From NCBI GenBank assembly GCA_020809705.1, contig CP085835.1:2604001-2668000 (forward strand): a stretch of DNA of 64,000 bases. Reading direction: 5' to 3'. Position 1 is the stretch's first letter, and each line of letters opens with the position of its first letter. Of the stretch, positions 25,018 to 36,800 are shown in pieces. The notes beneath the pieces were generated by a model. The model ran no database searches. It worked only from the letters and a program-made list of their open reading frames with translations, and had not been told where the DNA came from. The position numbers and the translations under genes are program-made. This DNA is from Calonectria ilicicola. Lineage: Eukaryota; Ascomycota; Sordariomycetes; Hypocreales; Nectriaceae.

Positions 25018-25699
25018 TGTGTCTGGAATGGATGCAGAGCTTGGCGCGTTGGAAACTGCTCGTATTTTGCGCCAGATTATCCATCTAGATGATGATGAGG
25101 TGTTTTATATGTTTAAGTGGTCTCAGGGTATAGTGGTAAGCTCCTAAATATCTTTAGACAAGGAGCTTTGAAAATTTGTGCTATCCGAGCTGTGTCCAAT
25201 TCCATTATGGGTGGTACGGGAGACTTTCGCAAAGTAAAACCAACCGACCCATTTCATCGGCATATTTGTTACATTTGGATGTTAATTTCTTTTAGAATTC
25301 AGAACACGTTTCCTCACAATTCCCGAATGTAAGTTGACAAAATCTTATTTTCCTCAAGTCATTTTTTGATTGTGTAAGGCCGGCGCATTAAGCGACATCG
25401 GAGGATTCGGATACTTTTGGCCCGACTGTCGGTAGCTGTCTGTTCGGCCAACACAGACCTCACTTTTCAAGACAGAAAACTAATAGTTTACGCTGGCTTG
25501 TCGCTGGTCAGATCCATTTATTGGCCCGGCGAGAAAGCATTCACACATATAATCATCTATAAACTAACATATCTGAGATCATTGTACATATATTTTTATT
25601 ATTTATTCTATATTATTGAAACTCCAATCAAGTATATTTACTTTCCTGCCCTCCTTTCATTCGACCGAACGGTTGGCGACGAGCGTCACGATTCATGAA
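25018..25699. promoter_or_regulatory. Divergent promoter P450-B / acyltransferase 1
   Basis: 682 bp between two divergently transcribed cluster genes, so a single set of activator sites could serve both. It contains ATTTCATCGG at 25251-25260 (also in the acyltransferase 2 promoter) and several CGG half-sites around 25395-25450 (ATCGGAGGATTCGG; GTTCGGCC). Confidence 0.5.
25252..25260 (+). promoter_or_regulatory. TTTCATCGG motif, candidate regulator site
   Basis: The 9-mer lies 235 bp upstream of the P450-B start codon and is repeated twice in the promoter of acyltransferase 2. A CGG triplet is the usual half-site of Zn2Cys6 proteins. Binding is inferred only. Confidence 0.35.
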
Positions 25700-27199
25700 A
25701 TGCCGAATTATATTGCAGAACTGGCTATACCAGACCAGGAGATTCCAGTAGTATTGACTACTATGTTTCTGGTCTTTCAAACTGGCGATCCGGAATCCTC
25801 CATGCATGCCTTGCACAAGGGCGTTGAAAAAACGGTCAGCCAGTTGCCTTTTCTAGCTGGCTGTGTTTGGGAAGATGCAAGTGATGGGCACAAAATGAAG
25901 ATATCGTGGTCTGATGACGGACCACAAGTCGTCCCATTCGATAAACTCTCAGGGGATGATTTGCCCGGGTATGATGAGCTGAATGTTCAAGGAATGCCAT
26001 TTCACACTCTGACACATCATGATTTCATTGGCCCAAACCTAAGATCATTGATGCAAGCAAATAAAAAACCAGCAATTTACGTGGCATACACTGTCATTCG
26101 AGGTGGCCTTATATTTTTATTATCACTACACCATAGTTTGTTTGATGGATGCGGTTTCGAGATGGTTCAGAACTTAATCGCGCTCAATGTCCAAGGCCTT
26201 TCCACAAAATCTTACAAGATTGATCCTCTTGAACCTATGAGGCGAGCTTCTCGACTAAGTGATATTATCGCTAGAATGGCAATTTCTAAGGACACTCTTG
26301 ATGTACCAAAATCATCATTCCCTCCGTCTATCAGAACGGATATTGGACAGGTTTCTTCCGTCCAAAAGCTCTTGCTTCGGTTCTCCAATAATAAGCTCAA
26401 GGCCTTACGCAAAGAATTACGTCATTATACGGAGTCCTCCTTTTCGATTAGTACCATGGTGCTGACGTTACTCTGGGTTTTGGACATAGCAGCTCGGCTT
26501 TCTGCAAGCAAAAAGGACCCGAGACTTTTTAACAGCTTCAAGGGAAAGGACTCTCTTCTTTACATGGCGTATAATCTTCGCAGCTTTTGTGAAAAGGCGG
26601 GGCAACTTGAGAAGAATTCGTGGCTAGGCAATATGATAGCATATATGGAGCCCTTTCCAAAGTTGGCTTGCGATGATGTGGCCACAATGGAACAGAAAAT
26701 GATTGAATTGAGGCTAAACGGGCAGGCCGTGTTGTGTCCTCGGCTTATACCAGAGACTATCGAGAATCTCACCCAGCAGATACGCAGCCTAAACCCAGAG
26801 CCCGCTCTATCTCGCTGGGGCACCTTCCAAAGTACGACTAATGTCCCCGATTATAGACAGCTTCGGGATATGAGTTTCTTCTTCCATGGACCTAACTTAA
26901 TTGGAGCAAACAATAGCTCGTTCTCATTGCCCGACTTTGGGCCCGGTCTAGGTGGGTATCCGACCCACATCCGTACCCTTGGGTCGTCTCTTCAAGGTTT
27001 CCTCTTTAGCTATGCTAGACACCGCGATCTTCGCTGTGACCCGGAGTTACTGGATCGTATAGATCTTATTATTACCGTATCTAGTGAAAACGGTAAGTGC
27101 CTATCCAAAGCTACTGGGTTTGGCTTGTTAAACAAGGCTGATCTTTATCTAGCGAATATGATACAAGATAATCCAATATTAAATGCAGTTTTTGTTTGA
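25700..27199 (+). CDS. BAHD-like O-acyltransferase 1
   Basis: Transfers an acyl group, probably acetyl from acetyl-CoA, to a hydroxyl of the oxidised diterpene. Exon 25700-27092 plus 27153-27199 gives 479 residues. The in-frame, stop-free 60-nt intron is optional; read through, the protein has 499 residues. The catalytic HxxxD motif is HHSLFDG near residue 157. The second BAHD motif DFGWG is changed to DFGPGLG near residue 418. Similarity is to fungal trichothecene 3-O-acetyltransferase-like enzymes. The start MPNYIAELAIPDQEIP aligns exactly with the start of acyltransferase 2 (MPNYTATLSIPDQEMP), which settles the choice of ATG at 25700. The two proteins are clear paralogues along their whole length. 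Confidence 0.9.
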   Translation: MPNYIAELAIPDQEIPVVLTTMFLVFQTGDPESSMHALHKGVEKTVSQLPFLAGCVWEDASDGHKMKISWSDDGPQVVPFDKLSGDDLPGYDELNVQGMPFHTLTHHDFIGPNLRSLMQANKKPAIYVAYTVIRGGLIFLLSLHHSLFDGCGFEMVQNLIALNVQGLSTKSYKIDPLEPMRRASRLSDIIARMAISKDTLDVPKSSFPPSIRTDIGQVSSVQKLLLRFSNNKLKALRKELRHYTESSFSISTMVLTLLWVLDIAARLSASKKDPRLFNSFKGKDSLLYMAYNLRSFCEKAGQLEKNSWLGNMIAYMEPFPKLACDDVATMEQKMIELRLNGQAVLCPRLIPETIENLTQQIRSLNPEPALSRWGTFQSTTNVPDYRQLRDMSFFFHGPNLIGANNSSFSLPDFGPGLGGYPTHIRTLGSSLQGFLFSYARHRDLRCDPELLDRIDLIITVSSENGKCLSKATGFGLLNKADLYLANMIQDNPILNAVFV

Positions 27200-27811
27200 T
27201 ATAAGCTGTTCGGTAGTTGTTGGTTGTTCTTTTTCTGCTATCTCTCTAACGACTTGCTGCTTGAAATCTGGTTACCCAAAGTACACCTTGGAGATTTTTA
27301 AGAGAACGAATTGTCCCAAATTGGCAAATCTTTTCTAGAAATTACTAATAATTAGCCGTGTCATGAAGTTTGCTTTAACAATGCCCGAGAGTACTCTGGT
27401 GCCGGATAGATCAAATTGCCAAATAATAGTTCAGAACATTAGATTAGAATTAATCGGTTGGACCGCTCACAAATGGTAAACTATTTGGCCGATACTTTCG
27501 AGAAGCTCGTTTTTTTTTAGGTACCTAGTAAATTCTCACAATGAACACTCAACATATAATTTCTTGTTTCAGTTACGATGTTATTTATATGTCCCCCCTC
27601 CATCCAGCTACCGTAAATTAATATCCTTTGAAAACCATACACTTCAATGACGGAGAGTGCCAAAAATTTCGAGACTATAGGATTTATCATACATTTGAAT
27701 CCTTTCCCCGATGATAGGTAAACGATCAGGTAGAAAACTCGATTTCGAGACCATAATGGCGGGTCATGTTTTACCAATTTTCCATAACTCTCCCGATGTT
27801 GACTTGTTTCA
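27200..27811. other. Intergenic region between convergent genes
   Basis: 3' flanks of acyltransferase 1 and P450-C. AT-rich, no gene recognised. Confidence 0.5.
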
Positions 27812-29615
27812 CTATTTGGTTTCTGCAAGCTTCACGAAGCATTTGGCGGGTTTGATAGTCAGACCTTCGTTGGTGTCGAACGAATTTAGATCTTGGGCAA
27901 GTGGCTCGAACTCGAAATTCCAGACCAGCATTGTTAGAATGATTTTTAATTGAAGATAAGCCAGCCTTCGGCCAAAGCAACCTCTCGTACCAGCGCTGAA
28001 GGAGAGCATTGGTCCGGATAGTGGATCAAAGGTTTCCCTGCCCTCCTCCGTGCGCATCCATCGCTCCGGCAGAAAATCTTGGGGATTCTTTCCATCCCAG
28101 GACCATCCACGCGCGTTTCGGTTTGACCTGGCACTCTCAGTCCGGAGGGCTTCAGTAACCTCAAAGGATGTCTCTGAAATGCTTGGCCCAGTGAAAATCA
28201 TGAAGATCTCGGTTCCTTTGGGGATATAATGGCCGAGAATCGTGGTGTCGACAAGGGCCTCGCGGAATACAGCCTTCACTGGAGGGGAGACACGGAGTAG
28301 CTCTTCGATCACAGCGCTCAGATAAGGTATCTGCGACTTGATGACTTCTTCAAAGGTAAGCTGGCGTTTCTCAGTGGCTGCAGCTGAGTAAAACGCTCGG
28401 AGTTCATCACGAAGCTTCTTCTGAACCCTCTGATCATTAGCAAGATGCTTGACAGCCCATTGGAAGCTCGTGGAGGTAGTTTCGTGCCCAGCGATGATAA
28501 ATCCATAGAGTTCATCATAAATAAATGGGGAATTGAAGTCAGGCTGCTTATTTGCTTTCTGGGCGATAGCCTTCTCCCGCTGTATCATGTAATCCAGGGC
28601 GGTCTGGATTTTCCCACCAACTGTTAGACGTTCCACGGCTATTGACACCTGCTCCCTCAGCATTGCGAACTTGGCTCCGAACGCATTCCGCATGTGTGAT
28701 CTTCTGTTGTTAATCTGATGAAATAACTTAGGGAATGGAAGTGATGCGACGGACGCAATTGCTTCTTGTTGGACTTGGCTCGCGTAGAGGTCAACGCTCG
28801 GGATATTTTGTGGGAATAGGACAGGTTTATCAGGCCTAGACTCATGAATCGGAATCTTTTTAGAGTATGCCTCTACGGTGCTTGAATGCACCATCGTCAT
28901 ACTCTCAGACTGACCATTTCCAAGGGCCACCGCCTTGATGGTGTCGAAGGCCATTGACGTAATATCGCCCTCTGCGCAAAATGGACGACCGTGGGAAAGT
29001 TGAGATTTCAACTTCCACAAATGGATGAACTTGATAGAATTTTCATAAATTGCCGGTCCAGAAACCTAAATTAGAATTAAGCGATGTGTTCTTCATGGCA
29101 TGTCTACTGTAATACTGTAATACCTCGTTTAGAAAGTGAGGGGTCATTAAATCTTTGACCAATTCCCTATTTGCCTTGAACTGGGGGTCGTCCGTTTTCA
29201 TTGCGATGTGATGCCACGGCATAATGCCGTGAAATGTTTCCAGCTGACGTGAACCTCGATCAAATTCCTTACCCCTCCGTGTGAGTATGTCTTGGGTTTC
29301 CCGAAAATCAGCAATGATGATAGCAGGCTTTTTCAAAGGGCCTAGGAAAACCTGGACGATGGGGCTGTTATGTTTTCGATTCTGCCCAAAGAACCAAGCA
29401 CGAGCTTGACCGCCACTCCTCCGAATCCGGGACAGCTCAGCTCCATCTCCTAAGATTGAGCTGAGGGCCTCTTTGTTATACGGGATTCCGGGGAGAGGCT
29501 TAGGCAGCGCCCATCGATGAATGTGTGCGTAGCTTAAAAAGATGAGAAGGATGAGGATCGTTGCCGAAGGAAGCCAGGCAAAATCAGACGCCACACCTGT
29601 GGCAGTTGAATTCAT
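27812..29615 (-). CDS. Cytochrome P450 (P450-C) of the diterpene cluster
   Basis: Exons 29615-29116 and 29066-27812 give 584 residues. There is an N-terminal membrane anchor (LPSATILILLIFLSYAHIH) followed by the Pro-rich LPKPLPGIPYN. The I-helix is GFIIAGHETTSTSF, the K-helix ExxR is EELLR, and PERW and the heme loop FSAGTRGCFGRR are present. The intron uses donor GTATTA and a phase-2 join that restores NEVLQFLDRQFMKN; a simpler donor eight bases upstream would give the wrong phase. The 584-residue length is somewhat above average for a fungal P450. The gene lies between the two paralogous acyltransferases, so its product may create the hydroxyl that one of them modifies. Regiochemistry is unknown. 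Confidence 0.87.
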
Positions 29616-31111
29616 GTTGGCTAGATAACAAGGACTAGGGCTAAAGTCTTCTTCGGTTAGCTAGGTAGAAATCGGTCTACGGAGTGGGGGATTGGCTTTT
29701 ATATTTTAGACAGGGCGGAATTTGTAATATTAATGAGTGATGTTAGATACGTGGTTTTGATAGCATCCGAATAATAGATTTATGCCGGGTCGGCCGAGAG
29801 AAATATTCAGGTCTTGTGATTTATTTATTTATTCCAATTGATAGGATACTCGTTTCAACGATTGTTGGCACACTAATTGAAAGTTCTCTTGGTTATTGAA
29901 CCCACACTTGACAACGAGTGCTAGCTAAGACAGACCTTTTGCAACATGTTATTTAAACATATTCCTTTTTTATGGAATTGTAACACGGGATATAACCAAT
30001 ACCGAATATTGCCCGATCCGATGGCCTGCCGACATCGTACTATAAGAAAATTACCTTCCACGTTAATTCGTTTACGCGGTGATATTACACGCTTCATTTC
30101 TGATCAAAGCGCGTCAAAAGGTAGATGCGGGGATCTCTAGTCCGAGGACAAGTCTTCTTCTCTGTGTTTACCGACAAGGACAAAAATTTACACGGGAGCT
30201 AAAAATTTAAATATTCGGCCCGAACATGCCTACCGATATTCCACATGTCTACTTGCCCACAATATCTAAACTAAAAGACACGGACAAAAGCTCGGCAGAT
30301 TCGGGATCATAACTACTCCGCTCCCTGGAGTGCAATCTTCCGAAACCTAATCCAAGGGGCAACTAGACATCCCTACTACCTTTCATAAGATATCTCACCA
30401 CAATAACTGTGTTTGTCCAATTTCAAAAGATAGATGGCGAGTAGGTCAACATTGATAAAATGAATTATAAAATACTGGGATACTGTTTGCGTCTGTCGGT
30501 TGGCCGAGTGACTCAACAGATGCCCGATGGCTCATCATCAGGGTTTGATCTTACATTTTGACCGAAGCTCGGAGAATTATGGATAAAATATTGGTCACCG
30601 GACAAAAGGCTCCAAACCGCGAAAGAGATTAGCCAAAACTTCTGGTGCACAGTCTTTGAGTTGGATCCGTTATCAGCCCCTAAACATGCTCACCAGCTGA
30701 AACTAATGGTGCTAACCCTAAAACCATCATCGTGACTAATTCCACATACTGTCTATCTAGCTAGGAGAAGTACAAGTCCGGCTTTCTAAGGTGAGCAAAA
30801 TTTCTCAAGTGTGTACAAATGTTTGTTGTATCCTTTAGGTCAGAGAAAGCAGCATTCGCGAGTACACACGGCTTATCGCTTTTACACTCGGATATTTACA
30901 CAAGACATTTCAATGAGCAGGTCTTCCCTTTCCAACCTGAAACCTATGGAGTCCCCGTAGCTGTTACTGCTATATAACCAAACAAGAAGATTGCCCCACG
31001 CCGTATAACTTTGGGCCCGGCTTGAGCGTAATGTAACTCGTATGCTATTTTAGATGTCACAGATCTCTAAGCATCTAGCCACATATTTCAAAGCTGAACC
31101 CAGAATTAAAT
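29616..31111. other. Intergenic region, 1.5 kb
   Basis: Promoter of P450-C and the 3' flank of acyltransferase 2. Palindromic CGG elements occur: GGTCGGCCGAG near 29787 and TTCGGCCCGAA near 30217. No gene was recognised. The short + strand frames here have no family features. Confidence 0.5.
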
Positions 31112-32690
31112 CTATGCATCCAACGCTTTGACGAGCGGGTTGTTTAATATTTCATCCACTACAAAGGGTTCAGTATAACTTTGTTGAAAGACTAGGTCGT
31201 GGTGAGATTGCGGTGTGCGTATTCTTGGATATTTCCAAAATTTGAAAATGCAGTTTGGGGGGTGGGGGTGGGATTCAAGCAGGGACAAACAAATACTCAC
31301 TATTCGTGTCTTTCAAACTAAACATGGCGTCAAAACGGTCCAGGAGGTCGGGACCACATCTGGGATCCCTGAATCTGGGAAGTATGTGGACAAGCCCGTC
31401 TATCATTGACGGTAGCATTCGAACATGAGTAGGATAATGCCCCATGGCTGCACCAAAGTCAATTAGCATATTCAATGAACTCCAGTTCGCTACATCGAAA
31501 TTTGTTCCTTTGAAGAGGAAGCTTAGATCCCGAAGACGACGATGGTCGAAGCCAGGTGGTGCGGGGTAATTTCCTGCCCAGCGAGCTATCGCATCATCTC
31601 CTTTCATGTTCATTAGTGTTCGGCTGATGTTATCGATGACACCAGGCACCATTGCGGGACACGTAAGAACATGTCCTGACAGTTGCAAACTGATTGTCTC
31701 TTGGTCAATTAATGAGATAGAATCGTATGCGATCCTGGGATATGGTTCGAGAAATGATATCAGATTTCTTATTTCTTTCCTCTCACTCAGTAAACCTGCT
31801 TTAAGGAGAAGCCCACGGAGATTACAGGACATGTATAAGTCAGAGAATTGGCCTTCGAATGGGCTTTTCGATGGAAACTCATGTTCGGCTGTGTGCACTC
31901 GTGAACCTATTGTCAAAGTCCACAACAATGCAGTCACCATTGAGCTAAGCGTAAATGGCAGCTCCGTGTGCTGGCGCAACTGCTCACGCATTTCGTCAAG
32001 CTTCCGAATAGACCACCTGAATAAAGTGCTACTGATAGTTGGGCTTGATCCATGGATACTTGATTCCATGAGATTTGGCGAATGTGTGCTCCCTTCTTCC
32101 ATAACTAGTAATTTTTCCGTCTTCATTTTTTGCAGTAGTGCGTCCCTGCCAAAAGGCTCTGCAGGATCAATGATATTTGTTGCCACAGCGAGACCTTGGA
32201 TGTTAAGTGCGATGGTACTGATAATGTTTTCTCGCCCCGTCCCGTCTACGAGGCTGTGATGTGCTGCAAACAAGACGATTAAACCGCCCTGAACTTTTGT
32301 GTATGATGTATAGAAAGCAGGTTGATGAGAAGACTTCATCATAGATGTCAAATTAGGACCGTAAAAGTCATGGTCCTTGATCTTGTGCAACTGCATACCC
32401 GAAGCATCAAGGTCATTGTAGCTGGGCAAATCATCACCGGGTAGCTCCTCGCAGGGAATAGATGAAAGACCTTCATCAGACCAAGATATCTTGGCTTTAT
32501 AGCCATCATCCGGATCTGCCCATAGTTCCCCCGAGAGAAAAGGCATCTGGGTGGCTGTTTTGTTGACTCCAACCCGCAAGGCGTTAGCAGCGGCTTCTGG
32601 ATCATCAACCTTGAAAACCAACCACATCGTCGTTAGTACGAGTGGCATTTCTTGGTCGGGAATGGATAATGTGGCGGTATAGTTCGGCAT
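31112..32690 (-). CDS. BAHD-like O-acyltransferase 2
   Basis: Second acyltransferase of the cluster, paralogue of the gene at 25700-27199. Exons 32690-31301 and 31191-31112 give 489 residues. The short last exon restores a C-terminus (DEILNNPLVKALDA) that matches the other copy (IQDNPILNAVFV); without splicing the frame stops in unrelated sequence. The catalytic motif is HHSLVDG near residue 157, and the DFGWG position reads DFGAAMG. Conserved blocks include WADPDDGYKAKISWSDEG, HDFYGPNL and GHYPTHVRML. The two copies share perhaps half of their residues by eye, so they are likely to have different acceptor positions. The promoter holds two TTTCATCGG motifs and a perfect inverted repeat. Confidence 0.9.
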
Positions 32691-32909
32691 TTTCGATTTA
32701 TCAAAGTGATTGAAAAGTAAATGTCGCGTAGTGGTCTTGAAATTAGAAGTCAAAATGCAGAAGTAGGACGATGAAAATATTTGGGAGAAGATTGGAACTA
32801 AAAACACACGACGCCTTCATCGAATGGTGCCAATTGACTCCAAGATGATGCACATGGCCAGTATTAACTTCCATCTGAACCCCATTGCGCGGACCCGCTC
32901 ATAACGCGC

Positions 32910-32929
32910 CTGTGACATCCTTGTCACAG
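32910..32929. promoter_or_regulatory. Perfect 8-bp inverted repeat in acyltransferase 2 promoter
   Basis: CTGTGACA, a 4-bp spacer, then TGTCACAG, centred 230 bp upstream of the acyltransferase 2 start codon. It has the shape of a dimeric operator, but no binding protein can be named. Confidence 0.4.
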
Positions 32930-32948
32930 TGTTTTGTGCTGGCTCCCA

Positions 32949-32957
32949 CCGATGAAA
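32949..32957 (-). promoter_or_regulatory. TTTCATCGG motif (minus strand)
   Basis: Reverse-oriented copy of the 9-mer that also occurs at 32990-32998 and 25252-25260. The two copies here face each other 32 bp apart. Confidence 0.35.
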
Positions 32958-32989
32958 CATTCGGGAAGTAAACCAGATGCACGGCCCGA

Positions 32990-32998
32990 TTTCATCGG
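32990..32998 (+). promoter_or_regulatory. TTTCATCGG motif (plus strand)
   Basis: Preceded by A, giving the same ten bases ATTTCATCGG as in the P450-B/acyltransferase 1 promoter. A further TTTCCGATGA follows 10 bp downstream. Confidence 0.35.
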
Positions 32999-33840
32999 AG
33001 AGTTTTCATTTCCGATGATTTAACCACGGAGACTCGGATTGAAACCAGATTAATATCTTTATCCGAAGACCTGTGAATCTGAGCTATTTTCTTCGCACCA
33101 AATCTTGCAGTGCTGTAATTGCCTCTGAAAACTTTGACATTGCACGATGCACTAGCCAGGGTAACAAGACAAAGATTTGGAAGCGGCAAGCATCTCTGTC
33201 ATCTTGCCAACTTTGCATTATAGATGGGAGAATTCGTTGTTCTATGTAGATATTTTATTAGTTAGCTACTTGTTAATCTACTTGTAACAACAAAACGATA
33301 CAAGTCATAATACTACATATAGTAACTCATAAGTCAAATAGTCACCAAGATTTACCTCCTTGGTGATGTTCCTGCTACTTGCAATGACTGCAAACGAATA
33401 GCCTTAAGTCTTGTATGTTGAGTATTCATTGGAAAGTTGTTTTTGGAGTTGTCAAAATAAAACTGTCCGGGTACCAAGGTACTCCTAAAGCTTGTAACCG
33501 ACTAAGAATATCTGGAGATCCAGTTATCGAGCAAAATAAAAAGTATTATCTTTAAAATATTGACATATTTTGCAAAGCATGAGTCGGCTGCAAGCCCTGG
33601 CTCGGAAATTAGAGGTAAGAGATCGGCGTCGATTGGCGTAGACAATACTACCGAAACCTACGCGCGGAGGTATTCATAGGTTCGGCTAATGCCTGGGTTA
33701 TTCGGGCGATTAATCATCCTATAAAAACTCTAGCTCCTTTACCGGTTCAGGAACTAATAGGTAGTACTACTCTGAAGCATACTCTTGTTGGAATACCTTT
33801 CAATAAAAATCATTGTCTTTGTCATTACCACAGTAGCATC

Positions 33841-36800
33841 ATGGGTAGCATTTCTCATTTCCCAAAGTCGCTTGACGACCTCGCTACTGATGGCAAATCT
33901 TTAATCCGACGCATCTTCAACAGCTATGATGATCAATATGGACAAAGCTCCGCAAGTATCCAAGTTTATGACACCGCCTGGGTATCCATGGTGAAGAGAA
34001 AAGTCGATGGAAAGATGCAATGGGCATTCCCAGAATCATTCCATTATATTCTCCGAACCCAATCGTCGGATGGGAGTTGGGGCTCTCACCCAACATCCCA
34101 GACCGTCGGAATCCTGGACACCTCAGCTGGGCTATTGGCTCTTCTTCGACACGCCGCAGACCCGTTGCAAATAAACGATGTGTCCCTAGAAACAATCAAA
34201 AGGCGGGCCAAGAAGGCGATCACCTCTCTTCATTCTCAGCTGCAGGGATGGGATGATGTATTAGCGACAAATCATATTGGAGTTGAGCTGGTAATGCCCG
34301 CAATCCTGGAATATCTGGCAGAAGAAGGTCTTTCGTTTGAGTTCCAGAGCAAAGAAGTGCTTTTAGAGATGAATTTGGAGAAAATGGCTACGTTTGAACT
34401 GGAGTCTGTTTATGGGTCTGAACCGTCCTCTACCATCCATTCTTTGGAAGCTTTCATCGGCAAGATTGATTTCGACAAGGTTTCTCATCACCTTTTTCAG
34501 GGTTGCATGCTCGCATCTCCATCCTCCACTGCAGCATATCTCATGCAGTCGTCCGTATGGGATGAAAGAGCGGAAGGGTACATACGACACATTATTAAGG
34601 ATGGAATGGGACATGGTGACGGCGGTATTCCTGGAACATTCCCCATCACACACTTTGAGTACAGTTGGGTCAGCATATTTGTACCAAATCTTGGATTCAA
34701 TGCAGCTGACATGAGATTGAATTAGACTATTTCTGCGCTATTGCGAAGCGGTTTTTCGATTTCGGACCTGATGTGCCCAGAGCTGAACGGGATGGCGGAA
34801 GTTCTCATCAATGCATTCAAAAAACACCGCGGGATCATCGGATTTGGTATGTCACCCACCTAATAAGCTGCTTGTTCTAATATGCGTAGCGCCACGCTCT
34901 CTGGACGTCGACGATACGGCGAAGGGATTGCTCGCACTGAGACTACTCCATAAAGATCAGGAAGTAAGCCCCAAAGTTATGATAAAGGTCTTTGAGCGAT
35001 CCAATCACTTCACAACATTCACCGTGGAGCGAGACCCTAGTCTAACCTCCCACTGTAATATTCTGCTTGCTCTTCTCGCTCAAGAGGACGTAGCACAATA
35101 CTCATCTCAAATCGAAAAAGTCGTCAAGTTTATGTGCAATGCGTGGTGGAATAGCGATTATAGGCTCAAAGACAAATGGGTAAAGCTCTCACCGCCATCC
35201 TTCTACATCCATCCTTCTACTAACAATATAGCAGCATTTAAGCTATATATACCCCACAATGCTACTTGTTCAAGCCTTTACAGATCTTCTTGCGCTACTG
35301 GACCGAGGCGACTTAACAATTCTTGATGAAAGTTTGCGATGTCAGACCGTCATCTCTTTATTCCAAGCCTGCCACAGAACTTTGCTAGAGCAGTGCGAAG
35401 ACGGCTCCTGGGGGCAGATGCCTGAACAAACGGCATATGCAATTCTAACATTAGCAGAAACTCGCCGTCTCGTCTTCTTCTCTGGAGCCCGGTCAAAAAT
35501 ACAATCTGCCATTGAGCGCGGTGTTACTTTCTTGACAAACGCGAGTAATCGCTGGTTATTGGACAGGCATTGGACTTCCAAGACAGCTTACAATGTCAAC
35601 TTTGTAGCGGAAGCATATCTCATTGCAGCCTCCAGAGTGCATTTAGATCTTGACGTGGATACATTGGTTGGCGCCACCCTAGGGCTTGGAATGCATGATT
35701 CCGAATTAGACGCATACCGCCAACTTGTCTCCAAAACGCCGCTTTTTGCCACCCTTCCAGATTGGGAGATCAGTTTATCACTTGTTGAGTCGGCTCTCTT
35801 TCTGCCCTTATTGAACGCACAGAGACTCAATGTGTTTCCGAGAGATACGGTGCCAGTGACAAAGGATAAGTACCTAAAGATCATTCCATTTACGTGGGTC
35901 GGCTGTAACAACCACGCGCGTACGTTCGCTTCAGCCTCGTACTTGCTCGAAATGATGGTTCTTTCTCTTCTAGGCTTCCAGACTGACGAGTTTGTGGAAG
36001 CCGTACTTGCTCCGGCCTTTAAGGATGATGTATGTGCTTTACATCGTCTCGTTGATAACGTGATTGACGACGTCACGAGGAACAATCAGTCCAAAGATAG
36101 CATCATCAAGACAAACGGCCATGGTGACGAAAACGAGATGAGCAGACATGAGGAGCTCCTACCCGATCAGAAAGAAGTCACTTCTTCCCTATTTAATTTC
36201 GTCAAGTACGTTATCTATCACCCTTCTGTCCAAAGGGCGAGTGAGTGGGACCGTAGCAATTTATGTATTGAGCTGAGGGCCTTTCTTCACGCGCACGTCA
36301 CTCAGGTGGCAGATAACAACCAATTTGCAACTCAAAAAGATCATATTATCAACGCGGATACATACCATTCCCCGGGGCGAACTTTCTTTCACTGGCTACG
36401 GTCGACCGGTGCTGATCATGTAGCCTGTGCATACTCGCTGGCGTTTTCTTTTTGCCTGACTTCGGCCTTCCTTGGAAACAGCCAAGAAGTTTTTAGTACA
36501 CCGACGCAAAAGTATTTGGCTAGCGCTGTATCTTGCCGCATGTCCGTCTTGAATAGACTATATAACGACTACGGTTCTCTAGCACGCGATACAGCTGAGC
36601 GGAACCTGAATTCTATGCACTTTCCAGAGTTTTCTAGCTACAATAAAAAAGCTACAGACCCTACCGCGGCAAAGAAGCTGGCTTTGGTTTCGCTAGGCAA
36701 GTACGAGGAAGAGGGCTTGACACAGGCTCTGTACCAACTAGAGCAGGAAATAGCTCGGACTGAGGCTTACGATGAACCTCGAGGGTTCAGCCAACGAAAG

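Larger units (their letters stand above)
32691..33840. promoter_or_regulatory. Divergent promoter acyltransferase 2 / diterpene cyclase
   Basis: 1150 bp between two divergently transcribed cluster genes. The acyltransferase-proximal side carries an inverted repeat and TTTCATCGG sites, listed separately. The cyclase-proximal side (33580-33740) has several CGG-containing words (GAGTCGGCTG, GATCGGCG, GGTTCGGCTAAT, ATTCGGGCG). Confidence 0.5.

Noticed and set aside
31606..32259. 217-codon plus-strand ORF within acyltransferase 2
   Set aside because: Antisense shadow of a conserved enzyme, without motifs of its own.
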